Below the pieces are notes generated by a model. The model saw only the letters and a program-made list of their open reading frames with translations. It had not been told where the DNA came from and did no database searches. Shown piece after piece: positions 57,405-64,000 of a stretch of 64,000 nucleotides of DNA. Origin of the DNA: Paenibacillus sp. (lineage in GTDB: Bacteria > Bacillota > Bacilli > Paenibacillales > YIM-B00363); contig NZ_JAPSKE010000002.1 in NCBI RefSeq assembly GCF_031177825.1, positions 310,001-374,000 on the forward strand. The letters are read 5' to 3'. The position numbers and the translations under genes are program-made. Every line of letters starts with the position of its first letter. The stretch's first letter is position 1.

Positions 57405-57971
57405 TTAACTGAATACGGCCGCTCCGACGAGACCGCACAGCAGGATGACGACGATCGGATGCGTCTTGAACTTGAACAGCGCGAGAAGCGAACCCGCGAA
57501 AATCGCGAATAAGACGACCGTCTCCCAGCCGAACGCTTCGAGGTTCGTCGGAACGAGGCCGTTGCCGACCGCGAACGTGATCGCGGCATAGAAGATCAGC
57601 GCCGCGACGATCGGTCGCAGCCCGTAAAAGCCGTTCTTTACCACCTTGCTTCTCTTCACTCTATAGAAGAAAGACGCCGCGATCAAGATGAAGATCAAGG
57701 ACGGGAGGATCGTTCCGAGCGTAGCGACGGTCGCGCCGGGAACGCCGGCGATCCGGAAGCCGACGAAGATCGCGGAATTCGTGGCGATCGGCCCCGGCGA
57801 CATGCCGGCGACCGCGATGGCGTCCGTGAACGCCGGCAAGGTCATCCATTCGTGCCGGTGCACGACCTCCCGTTCGATGACGGGGATCATCGAGTATCCG
57901 CCGCCGAACGACACGGCTCCGATCATCAGAAACGTTGCAAACAGCTCCCACAACACCGTCGCCGAATCCAT
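57405..57971 (-). CDS. Chromate transporter (CHR) family, second short subunit
   Basis: 188 residues with the CHR half-module: MIGAVSFGGGYSMIPVIEREVV and MTLPAFTDAIAVAGMSPGPIATNSAIFVG. Several further helices follow, and the C-terminus is hydrophobic. It pairs with the preceding gene: short CHR proteins function as two-gene pairs with opposite topology, whereas long ones are a fusion. The ion carried by this subgroup is not known to be chromate. The start ATG at 57971 follows the TAG stop of its partner directly. Confidence 0.9.
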   Translation of the reverse strand: MDSATVLWELFATFLMIGAVSFGGGYSMIPVIEREVVHRHEWMTLPAFTDAIAVAGMSPGPIATNSAIFVGFRIAGVPGATVATLGTILPSLIFILIAASFFYRVKRSKVVKNGFYGLRPIVAALIFYAAITFAVGNGLVPTNLEAFGWETVVLFAIFAGSLLALFKFKTHPIVVILLCGLVGAAVFS

Positions 57972-58637
57972 CTAGATGCCATCTCCCATCATGTAGCCCC
58001 AATCCTCCGATTCCGACTTCGGCTTCGCTTCCGTCTTCAACCCGAGACGCGCGCGCCAGGCGACGAGGCCGACGCCGAGAACGAAGCCGCCGACGATGAC
58101 GAACAACGGGTGCAGCCCCGCGAACAGCGCCAGCATCGTCGCGATCGCGACGCCGAGCGTCGTCTTGTCGACGACGGCCGTCTTGGCGATTTTGAATCCC
58201 GCATAACAGATTAAGGCGACGACCCCGGCCCGAATGCCGGACAGCGCCGCTTCCACCTTCGGATGGTCGTGCAGCTGCAAGAAGAAAGCGGACAGCAAGA
58301 GCACGATGAGGAACGTCGGCAGCAGCACGCCCGCCATCGCGGCGACGGCGCCGGCCGTTCCGGCCAATCGATAACCGATGAACGTGGCCGAATTGATCGC
58401 CACCGCCCCGGGAACCGATTGCGCTACCGCGAAGACGTCGGCGACGTCCTCGGAAGCGAGCCACTTCCGGCGTTCGACGACTTCCTTCTCGATCAAGGGA
58501 ATCATCGCGAAGCCGCCTCCGAACGTGACCGGACCGATCTTGAGGAAGCAGAGGAAAATCGACGGCAGCATTCTGAAGCGTTCCAGCCATGTGCGGCGGT
58601 TCAATTCGATACCGCTCTCCAGCCCGGTTCGCAGCAC
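57972..58637 (-). CDS. Chromate transporter (CHR) family, first short subunit
   Basis: 221 residues. CHR motif: LKIGPVTFGGGFAMIPLIEKEVVERRKWL and FAVAQSVPGAVAINSATFIGYR, then LLPTFLIVLLLSAFFL and a charged loop near the C-terminus. The start is a GTG at 58637 with GGGGGG 6 bases upstream. It is the first gene of a chain with the second CHR subunit and the FGE gene, so the FGE may share its promoter. Confidence 0.9.
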   Translation of the reverse strand: MLRTGLESGIELNRRTWLERFRMLPSIFLCFLKIGPVTFGGGFAMIPLIEKEVVERRKWLASEDVADVFAVAQSVPGAVAINSATFIGYRLAGTAGAVAAMAGVLLPTFLIVLLLSAFFLQLHDHPKVEAALSGIRAGVVALICYAGFKIAKTAVVDKTTLGVAIATMLALFAGLHPLFVIVGGFVLGVGLVAWRARLGLKTEAKPKSESEDWGYMMGDGI

Positions 58638-58675
58638 GGCGATCCCCCCCTTTCCGAATGATGCTTGTTACGTTC

Positions 58676-58681
58676 ATTATA
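58676..58681 (-). promoter_or_regulatory. -10 element of the CHR-FGE transcript
   Basis: TATAAT on the minus strand, 39 bases before the GTG at 58637, within an AT-rich 210-base gap (58638-58847). I find no good -35 at 16-18 bases. The rest of the gap holds only A/T-rich sequence, likely an UP-like or regulatory region. Confidence 0.5.
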
Positions 58682-58830
58682 CCGTAGTTTTTTCTATTTT
58701 GGCATAAACTTTTGCTCATTTTCTTAAATGCTTTTAAATTAAAGTCATAATTTTTGCTTATCCAGACATCATTCGACCATTTTGATATAAAGTTGAGTTT
58801 TCCGCTTGGAATTAGGCGAATGCCCGGGGG

Positions 58831-58865
58831 AAAAGAAAAAACGCCGGCTATTTGCGCAGCCGGCG
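58831..58865 (-). terminator. Terminator whose stem includes the end of the zinc-ribbon gene
   Basis: CGCCGGCT and AGCCGGCG (58858-58865 and 58842-58849) form a perfect 8-bp stem with an 8-base loop, followed on the minus strand by TTTTTTCTTTT. The 5' arm and loop lie in the last codons of the gene and the stop codon is in the stem. Confidence 0.9.
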
Positions 58866-59081
58866 ATTGGCTAACAAATAATCGGCGTCGGTATCGACGA
58901 TATAGACGCTGCCCTTGCAGCACGGGAAGACGAGCAGCTTCTTCTTGCCCTCGCGAATCTCCTTCAGTTCCTTCTTGCGCATCGGCAGAATCACATTGCT
59001 CGTCCCGCAGAACGGACATTCCGAGACGTACACGTCCTCCCCGAGCGTCTCATACGGCCATGCATGGGAAAAAGGGATCAT
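58848..59081 (-). CDS. Small zinc-ribbon-like protein, conserved unknown
   Basis: 77 residues. MIPFSHAWPYETLGEDVYVS is followed by a CPFC pair, a basic linker (MRKKELKEIREGKKK), and a second Cys pair, VFPCC, which suggest a metal site. The C-terminus is DTDADYLLANRRLRK. I recall similar proteins in Bacillales without a known role. I chose the ATG at 59081; the site AAGGAA is 11 bases upstream. An in-frame ATG at 59135 would cross the probable promoter. Confidence 0.7.
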   Translation of the reverse strand: MIPFSHAWPYETLGEDVYVSECPFCGTSNVILPMRKKELKEIREGKKKLLVFPCCKGSVYIVDTDADYLLANRRLRK

Positions 59082-59123
59082 AGCACCTGGCGTTCCTTTC
59101 GTTCCTGCTAGAATATGTGGAGT

Positions 59124-59152
59124 AGTATAGACCATTCCGCCCTATGTTACAA
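59124..59152 (-). promoter_or_regulatory. Sigma-A promoter of the zinc-ribbon gene
   Basis: On the minus strand TTGTAA (59147-59152), exactly 17 bases, and TATACT (59124-59129). It is 43 bases before the ATG at 59081. On the plus strand an overlapping TACAAT (59148-59153) might be the -10 of the divergent fusion gene. Confidence 0.65.
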
Positions 59153-59185
59153 TGGAACACACATCTTCCGGAAGGAGGTTCTCCC

Positions 59186-61150
59186 ATGCCGGACTGGTCC
59201 TATCATCCTTTATTCAAGCCGCTGCTGTTCGCGCTTCCGCCGGAGCGGGCGCGAAAGCTTACGCTTTCCGCGATCGGCGCCGTCGGGCGTCTGCCCGGAG
59301 GGCCGTTCCTCATCCGTACGCTCGGACATCTGGAGACGCCGGAAGCGATGAGCGTCGATCTGTTGGGGCTCCGCTTCGACTGTCCCGTCGGGCTCGGCGG
59401 CGAAGTCGACCCCCATGGAGAAGCGCGGGTCGCCCTGTCGCAATTCGGCTTCGGCTACCTCGAGATCGGACCGATCTCGGAGCGAGGGACGGCGCCGTCC
59501 CCGATTCGACGCGAGACGGACGCGCAATCGCTCCACGTCGCCGACCGGTTCGCGAACGACGGCGTCGAGCGGTTCGAGCGAACGATCCGCCGCGACCGCG
59601 GGCGCGGCAAATTCGAGAAGCCGCTCTTCCTGCGGCTGCGTCACGACGTCGGGGCGCCGCCGGAAGAGGCGGCCGCCCAGTACGGCCGTCTGGCGGCCCG
59701 GCTCGCGCCGTACGCGGCGGCGTTCGTCGTCGACGCGGATGACGAGCGGTGGGCGGAGCCGCTACGAAGCGCCGCGCTCCGGCGGATCGGCGAAGCGGTC
59801 CGCGCGGCCGCGCCGGAGAAGCCGCTGCTGCTGTACGTCGCGCCCGACGAGGCGGAGCGAGCGCTCGAGGCGACGGCCGCCTTGGCGCGCGAGCGCTGGG
59901 ACGGCGTCGTCGTCGGCGCCGCCGCGGGCGACTCGCGAAGCGGCTGGCGCTCCGGCGCCGCCGTCCGCGACGCGGCCCGCCGGACGGTCGCGTCGCTGCG
60001 CGCCCGACTCCCGCGGCCGTTCGTCCTTGTCGCCGCCGGCGGCGTCGTCGAGCCGAAGGACGCCGTCGACCTGCGCCGGGCCGGCGCCGACCTGATCGAG
60101 CTGAACGCCGGCCTCGTCTTCGCCGGGCCGGGCCTCCCGAAGCGGGCGAACGAAGCGCTGCTCTACGAGACGCTTCGGGACGCTCCCGCCCCGAAGCCCC
60201 CTTCGTTTTGGCGGCAATGGGGCTGGATGCTGCTGCTCGGCATCGGGATGCTCGTCGGCGGCGCGATCGCTGCGGCGTTGGCGGCGACGTCCGTCTTGCT
60301 CCCCTACGACATCCGCTTCCTCGGCGTCGACCGCGAGACGATCCATCAATGGAACGAACATCTGCTCCCGTTCATGTCGCATGATCGGATGACGCTCGCG
60401 GGCACGATGATGTCGATCGGGATCATGTACGCCGGCCTGGCCGGGTACGGGATGCGCCGCAGGCTCCATTGGGCCCGAATGGCGGCGATGACGTCCGGCG
60501 CCGCCGGGTTTTCCGGATTTTTCCTTTACCTGGGGTACGGGTATTTCGACCCGCTGCATGCGGCCGTCTCCGCCGCGCTGCTTCCGATGTTCCTCTTCGC
60601 CATGCGGGATTCGAAGGACGAACCGTCGCGGCGAAAACCGAACGACGCGAACGACGCAAGATGGCGATTGGCCTTGTACGGCCAGCTCGCCTTCGTCTGC
60701 GTCGGCGTCGGGCTCGCCGTCGGCGGCCTCGCGATCGCGGGCGTCGGCGTGACGCAGGTGTTCGTGCCTTCGGATCTCGCCTACCTGGGCTCGCACGCCG
60801 CTCATCTGGACGCGGCGAATCCGCGCCTCGTGCCGGTGATCGCGCACGACCGCGCCGGATTCGGCGGCGCGCTCTTCGCGGACGCGCTGGCCGTGCTGAT
60901 GACGGCGCTGTGGGGCCTGCAGCAAGGGGAAAGGTGGATTTGGCGCATGCTGCTTCTCGCCGGAATTCCGGGCTTCGCCGCGGGTCTCGGCATTCATGCG
61001 GCGATCGGATATACCGACTTCCTGCATCTGCTGCCGGTGTACGCGCTCGTCGTTCTGTATCTCGCCGGACTGATCTGTTTATATCCGTATTTGCATGCCG
61101 AAGACGGCGCTCCGACTACGTCGTCCGAAGCGCCGGAACCGTCACGGTGA
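59186..61150 (+). CDS. Dihydroorotate-dehydrogenase-like domain fused to a duplicated membrane domain (unknown function)
   Basis: 654 residues. Residues 1-330 follow the class 2 dihydroorotate dehydrogenase barrel: LLGLRFDCPVGLGGEVDPHG, FGFGYLEIGPIS, and the C-terminal phosphate-site AAGGVVEPKDAVDLRRAGAD then ELNAGLVFAGPGL. But key residues are changed: DKNG is DPHG, the KIAPD lysine is lost (LLYVAPD), and the catalytic-serine NxSSPNTPG motif is absent, so normal activity is unlikely. Residues 346-634 are a membrane region of two similar halves, each with a LPYD/VPSD...LG strand, FMSHDR/VIAHDR (399-401 and 554-556) and YGYFDPLHA/IGYTDFLHL. Start ATG 59186 follows GGAGG by 7 bases. It converges on a kinase gene with 35 bases of overlap. 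Confidence 0.75.
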   Translation: MPDWSYHPLFKPLLFALPPERARKLTLSAIGAVGRLPGGPFLIRTLGHLETPEAMSVDLLGLRFDCPVGLGGEVDPHGEARVALSQFGFGYLEIGPISERGTAPSPIRRETDAQSLHVADRFANDGVERFERTIRRDRGRGKFEKPLFLRLRHDVGAPPEEAAAQYGRLAARLAPYAAAFVVDADDERWAEPLRSAALRRIGEAVRAAAPEKPLLLYVAPDEAERALEATAALARERWDGVVVGAAAGDSRSGWRSGAAVRDAARRTVASLRARLPRPFVLVAAGGVVEPKDAVDLRRAGADLIELNAGLVFAGPGLPKRANEALLYETLRDAPAPKPPSFWRQWGWMLLLGIGMLVGGAIAAALAATSVLLPYDIRFLGVDRETIHQWNEHLLPFMSHDRMTLAGTMMSIGIMYAGLAGYGMRRRLHWARMAAMTSGAAGFSGFFLYLGYGYFDPLHAAVSAALLPMFLFAMRDSKDEPSRRKPNDANDARWRLALYGQLAFVCVGVGLAVGGLAIAGVGVTQVFVPSDLAYLGSHAAHLDAANPRLVPVIAHDRAGFGGALFADALAVLMTALWGLQQGERWIWRMLLLAGIPGFAAGLGIHAAIGYTDFLHLLPVYALVVLYLAGLICLYPYLHAEDGAPTTSSEAPEPSR

Positions 61151-62357
61151 CGGTCGTTCCTCGTCCGGGCTGGCTCTGAATGCGGAGCCGGCCTTGCAGC
61201 GAATGGACGAAATGAAAACAATACATCAGCCCCGTCCCCGTCCCGCTGCTGCGCGTGTTATACTTCGGCATGCCGAGCTGCTCCAGCTGCTCCTCCGTCA
61301 TGCCGACGCCGTTGTCCGACACGACGATCGCGAGTTCCTTGCCCTTCCAATACGAGGAGACGGTCAGCCGACCTCCGCGGTGCAGCGCGTTGGCGCCGTT
61401 GCGCAGCAGATGCATAAGGCATAATCTTAGCTGCTCTTCGTTGCAATACAGCGTAATATCGTCCGATACCGCGTTCACGAGGTCGATCTTCTTGGCTTCG
61501 ATGACGGGCCAGATGTCGCGGAGCGCGCCGTCGATGCCCGCCGAGAGCGAGACGTGTTTCTTCTCCGCCTCCTTCAGCGTCGTGATCGTTAAGTAGGTAT
61601 GAATGATCTTCTCCGCTTCGCTCAATTCTTGCATCGCCGTATTAACGTAGTAGAGAATCTGCTCGGACGGATGCTGCCGTTTGATCAGCTGCAGGAAGCC
61701 GTTGACCGTCGTCAGCGGGTTGCGGAGCTCATGCGCGATCAGTACCGCGAGGCTTCCGCTGACCGTCAGCTTCTCCATCCGCGCGATCTCGGTGCGGACC
61801 GAATCCGTCTCGCGGATATGCTCGCCGAGCGCAAGCGTCATCAACAGCAGCCCGGTTTGTACGGCGGCGAAGAGCAGCGCCGCGTCGATCGGCAGCGTCT
61901 CGCCCAACATCGCGACGCCGGCGAGCGTCATCGCCACCGTCGCGACGGAGAAGACGCTCGCCCACAGAATCTTCTTCAGCCAGGACGCCGCGAAGAACTT
62001 GGCCCGCGCCGCGGCGACGAGCGACGCGGTAAGCGTAGCGACAGCCAGCTCTTCGAGCCAGTATGCTTCGGCGATATAGTACCCGGCTGCCGCGGAGACG
62101 AGCGACAGCCCGAGACCGACCGGCCAGCCTCCATATAACGTTCCGGCGATGAGCGGAATGAATTTCAGGTCGTAAGTGAGACCGTGACCGTACGTGTAGG
62201 GGAAAAACATGCAGCCGACGAGCGGAACGCCCATGAAAAAACCGATCGCGAGGGGACCGGTGCGGTGGAACGGCAAGCGCTGCGAGAACGTCTGAATGAC
62301 GAGAAACGGAAAAGCGGTAAGCATGACATTCAGCAGGATGGATGTGAGATTGTTCAT
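61116..62357 (-). CDS. Sensor histidine kinase with 5TM sensor domain (second KinB-like kinase)
   Basis: 413 residues, the same plan as the kinase at 51103: membrane sensor with LKFIPLIAGTLYGGWPVGLGLSL (5TMR motif), HisKA box LIAHELRNPLTTVNGFLQLI, and HATPase motifs MHLLRNGANALHRG, VVSDNGVGM and GTGTGLMYCFHFV. No response regulator is nearby, so it is an orphan kinase, perhaps feeding the sporulation phosphorelay. ATG at 62357 follows AAGGGA. Its 3' end overlaps the convergent fusion gene by 35 bases, so each could dampen the other by antisense transcription. Confidence 0.92.
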   Translation of the reverse strand: MNNLTSILLNVMLTAFPFLVIQTFSQRLPFHRTGPLAIGFFMGVPLVGCMFFPYTYGHGLTYDLKFIPLIAGTLYGGWPVGLGLSLVSAAAGYYIAEAYWLEELAVATLTASLVAAARAKFFAASWLKKILWASVFSVATVAMTLAGVAMLGETLPIDAALLFAAVQTGLLLMTLALGEHIRETDSVRTEIARMEKLTVSGSLAVLIAHELRNPLTTVNGFLQLIKRQHPSEQILYYVNTAMQELSEAEKIIHTYLTITTLKEAEKKHVSLSAGIDGALRDIWPVIEAKKIDLVNAVSDDITLYCNEEQLRLCLMHLLRNGANALHRGGRLTVSSYWKGKELAIVVSDNGVGMTEEQLEQLGMPKYNTRSSGTGTGLMYCFHFVHSLQGRLRIQSQPGRGTTVTVTVPALRTT

Positions 62358-62413
62358 AGTCCCTTAAACCCAATCATCGGTCCTCAAAGCCTCTCGACGT
62401 CGAATTTTGCCTC

Positions 62414-62422
62414 ATTATACCA
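62414..62422 (-). promoter_or_regulatory. Extended -10 promoter of the kinase gene
   Basis: TGG-TATAAT on the minus strand, about 57 bases before the kinase ATG. No clear -35. Confidence 0.65.
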
Positions 62423-62448
62423 TTAAATGCCAATGATTGGATAGAATG

Positions 62449-62484
62449 AAAGCCTCATTCCGTTAGGAATAAGGCCTTTTTTTT
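62449..62484 (+). terminator. Orphan plus-strand terminator between the divergent kinase and AraC genes
   Basis: Arms at 62450-62461 and 62466-62478 pair with one mismatch and one bulge across a GTTA loop, followed by eight Ts on the plus strand. No plus-strand gene lies upstream within 1.2 kb apart from the fusion gene, which ends at 61150. Confidence 0.75.
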
Positions 62485-62585
62485 GAGGAAACCGCCGAAA
62501 TCCGTCACCATTTTGCCGAATGCGTCACTCCTGCGAGGTTCGTCGAATCGTGTATAATGGAAGCCGGAAGGAGAGTGGGGACGCT

Positions 62586-63473
62586 ATGGAGGACCTAGAT
62601 GGGCGCATGCGCCTGCACGGCACGAAGGAAGTTCACGTCCTGCCGGACGTTCGAACGACGTTCCAACTGTTCGCCGCGCACCTGCGGCGCGTCGACGCGC
62701 CGTGGTCTTACCCGCCGCATGCCCACGCCATGTTCGAGCTGAACGTCGTGACCGAAGGCCTACAGCGGTTCTCGATCGAGTCGAAGACGCACGAGCAGCG
62801 CGCCGGGGACATCGCGATCGTCCGTCCCGGCGAACGCCATGCGGCGACGGCGGACGACGGGGACGCGATGGCTTATTTCTGCCTTCATTTCCAAGCGGAC
62901 GACCCGTCGCTGCGGCGAAGCCTGCATGCGCTCGATCGCGGGCTGTATCCGCAAGGCTCCGAGGTCGAGCGGCGGATCGGTCCGGCGATCTCCCGCCTGA
63001 TCGAGCTCGCCACCGCCGAGGCCGACGCGGAATCCGCCGCGCTCCGCATGCGGACGCTGTCCGCCGTCTATGCGCTGCTCGCCGCCCTCGCCGAGGAGCC
63101 GGAGCCTGAGCGGCGAAACGAGGGCAAGCCTGCCGGGGCCGCCGCGCGTCTCGCGGAAGCGATCGCAAGTCGGATCGAACGATCGGTCGCCGAAGGCGCG
63201 GACGGCGAAGCGGAGGACGACGCGATCTTGCGAATCGCCCGCTCGCTCGGCTACAGCCCGTCGCACTGCGCGCGCGTCTTTCGGGAAGCGTACGGCATGT
63301 CGCCGCGCGCGTATCGTTCCGCCGTCACGCTCCGCGAAGCGAAGCTGCTGCTGCTCGACCCGTTCCTCTCCGTCGAGGCGATCGCGGCGAAGCTCGGCTA
63401 CGCCGACCCCGCGACGTTCAGCAAGCAGTTTCGCCGTTGGACCGGCATGTCGCCGAGGGAATACCGGACGTAA
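62586..63473 (+). CDS. AraC-family transcriptional regulator
   Basis: 295 residues. The N-terminal cupin domain has PPHAHAMFELNVVTEG and GDIAIVRPGERHAA; a weakly conserved Ala/Glu-rich middle follows. The C-terminal 100 residues hold two HTH motifs: ILRIARSLGYSPSHCARVFREAYGMSPRAYR and VEAIAAKLGYADPATFSKQFRRWTGMSPREYR. ATG at 62586 follows GGAGAG by 10 bases. A TATAAT at 62553-62558 is the likely -10. Its targets are not obvious from neighbours (kinase, ferredoxin genes). Confidence 0.9.
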   Translation: MEDLDGRMRLHGTKEVHVLPDVRTTFQLFAAHLRRVDAPWSYPPHAHAMFELNVVTEGLQRFSIESKTHEQRAGDIAIVRPGERHAATADDGDAMAYFCLHFQADDPSLRRSLHALDRGLYPQGSEVERRIGPAISRLIELATAEADAESAALRMRTLSAVYALLAALAEEPEPERRNEGKPAGAAARLAEAIASRIERSVAEGADGEAEDDAILRIARSLGYSPSHCARVFREAYGMSPRAYRSAVTLREAKLLLLDPFLSVEAIAAKLGYADPATFSKQFRRWTGMSPREYRT

Positions 63474-63500
63474 GCCGCTTCCCCTCGGCCCGCTCGAAGC

Positions 63501-63791
63501 TCAACCGTACTTGTACGTGATGCCGTGCCCTCCTTTCGGATACACCCAATGGATGTTGTGCGACGGGCAGGCGATGCGGCAGGTGCCGCATTCGATGCAA
63601 TTTTCATAGGCGACGGTCGTAATCTTCTGCTTCCCGTCCCATTCGTACACGTCCGACGGGCAGAAATAATTGCAATCCTTCGTCGTGCACTTCAGACACG
63701 TATCCCGCTCCTTAATGATCAAGTGCGACTGGTCGTCGCACTTGTAGCGAATCGTGAACAGCCGATCCGTTACCGCGCTGTTTCCGTTCAT
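63501..63791 (-). CDS. fixX: FixX-type ferredoxin
   Basis: 96 residues with two clusters of cysteines for iron-sulfur binding: CLKCTTKDCNYFCP and CIECGTCRIACP. The C-terminus (HNIHWVYPKGGHGITYKYG) is typical of FixX. It transfers electrons from electron-transfer flavoprotein to or from the FixC flavoprotein. The start ATG at 63791 overlaps the stop of the preceding gene by 4 bases (ATGA), with GGAGGG 10 bases upstream. Its 3' end is 27 bases from the convergent AraC gene, with no terminator seen. Confidence 0.92.
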   Translation of the reverse strand: MNGNSAVTDRLFTIRYKCDDQSHLIIKERDTCLKCTTKDCNYFCPSDVYEWDGKQKITTVAYENCIECGTCRIACPSHNIHWVYPKGGHGITYKYG

Positions 63792-64000
63792 CCATTCATC
63801 GCCCTCCATCCCTTATAGCCGAGTTTCATCAGGTTCACCGGGCCGCCGGCCGCCTTCTTGATGATCTCGACCGCCTTCCGCTGCTTCGCCGCCTTCGTCT
63901 CCCCGTCCACGAGGAACATCTGGTACGCCGCCTCGTTCACTGCGCGCGGCAGCTTCTCGAATAACAGCTCCGGATCTTCGTCCTTCAGCAGCTGATGCAT
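63788..64000 (-). CDS. fixC: FixC-like flavoprotein (ETF-quinone oxidoreductase family), C-terminal fragment
   Basis: The last 70 codons before the stop at 63788, running off the right edge. EDPELLFEKLPRAVNEAAYQ and MFLVDGETKAAKQRKAVEII, with the KLGYKGWRAMNG end, fit the C-terminal region of FixC-type FAD-dependent oxidoreductases. Its overlap with fixX by ATGA supports this. fixA and fixB would be expected further upstream, outside the window. Confidence 0.75.
   Translation of the reverse strand: MHQLLKDEDPELLFEKLPRAVNEAAYQMFLVDGETKAAKQRKAVEIIKKAAGGPVNLMKLGYKGWRAMNG

Noticed and set aside
57405..58637. Chromate resistance system
   Set aside because: The CHR pair is certain, but short CHR pairs are widespread in Bacillota and no chrB-type regulator or reductase is nearby, so chromate as substrate is not claimed.
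57661..59019. Large Arg-rich minus-strand frame overlapping the chromate-type genes
   Set aside because: It spans two well-matched CHR genes in another frame and an AT-rich promoter gap; no protein features.
1..64000. CRISPR arrays, tRNA, rRNA, complete insertion sequences, phage genes, attachment sites, replication origin
   Set aside because: None was recognised on either strand. Only decayed single genes (8450-8858, 27647-27908, 30683-33335) suggest past rearrangement.

Overview
The window is about 60% GC with strong Shine-Dalgarno sites, ATG/GTG/TTG starts, hairpin-plus-U-tract terminators and Bacillales gene types: an SgrR-type regulator, KinB-like kinases, xylAB/xylR with a xyl operator, a cre-like site, and a sortase with an LPXTG protein. 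It fits a high-GC member of the Paenibacillaceae (Paenibacillus or Cohnella-like). It looks chromosomal. I see no rRNA, tRNA, CRISPR, phage or complete IS.

Layout. 1-2.5 kb: VanZ-like fragment, bactoprenol-type glycosyltransferase, two uncharacterised proteins. 2.6-8.5 kb: secreted 5'-nucleotidase/cyclic phosphodiesterase with a LysM tail, divergent LysR regulator, then a phnD-phnE-phnC importer. 8.4-13 kb: a decayed nuclease-like gene, then an operon of TIM-barrel isomerase, two Gfo/Idh/MocA oxidoreductases and an AraC regulator. 13.2-18.8 kb: a 1,525-residue LPXTG adhesin and a class D sortase. 19-23.2 kb: small proteins, DedA protein, SgrR-type regulator, GNAT acetyltransferase and a charge-poor glutamine-rich protein. 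23.2-27.5 kb: xylB, xylA and divergent xylR with xylO.

27.6-47.2 kb: a 12-gene, 19-kb minus-strand operon: ABC sugar importer (binding protein, two permeases), racemase-like protein, class II aldolase, GH84 hexosaminidase, two GH38 alpha-mannosidases, metallo-beta-lactamase-fold hydrolase, DeoR regulator and two GH2 beta-mannosidases, one frameshifted by a 4-bp duplication. Several junctions are ATGA overlaps. The enzyme set matches dismantling of Man/GlcNAc oligosaccharides such as N-glycans, inside the cell because no enzyme has a signal peptide. The operon starts at a good sigma-A promoter with a cre-like site. A Cys-type sulfatase diverges from it, and a formylglycine-generating enzyme that could activate the sulfatase lies 7.4 kb further on.

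49-58.6 kb: lactonase-like propeller, glpX, KinB-like kinase, SGNH hydrolase, a GH65 phosphorylase fused to beta-phosphoglucomutase (behind a hairpin covering its ribosome site), the formylglycine-generating enzyme and paired short chromate-family transporters. 58.8-64 kb: zinc-ribbon protein, a dihydroorotate-dehydrogenase-like domain fused to a duplicated membrane module (the most novel protein here), a second KinB-like kinase, an AraC regulator and the end of a fixC-fixX pair.

All calls come from reading sequence and family memory; no database search was possible.
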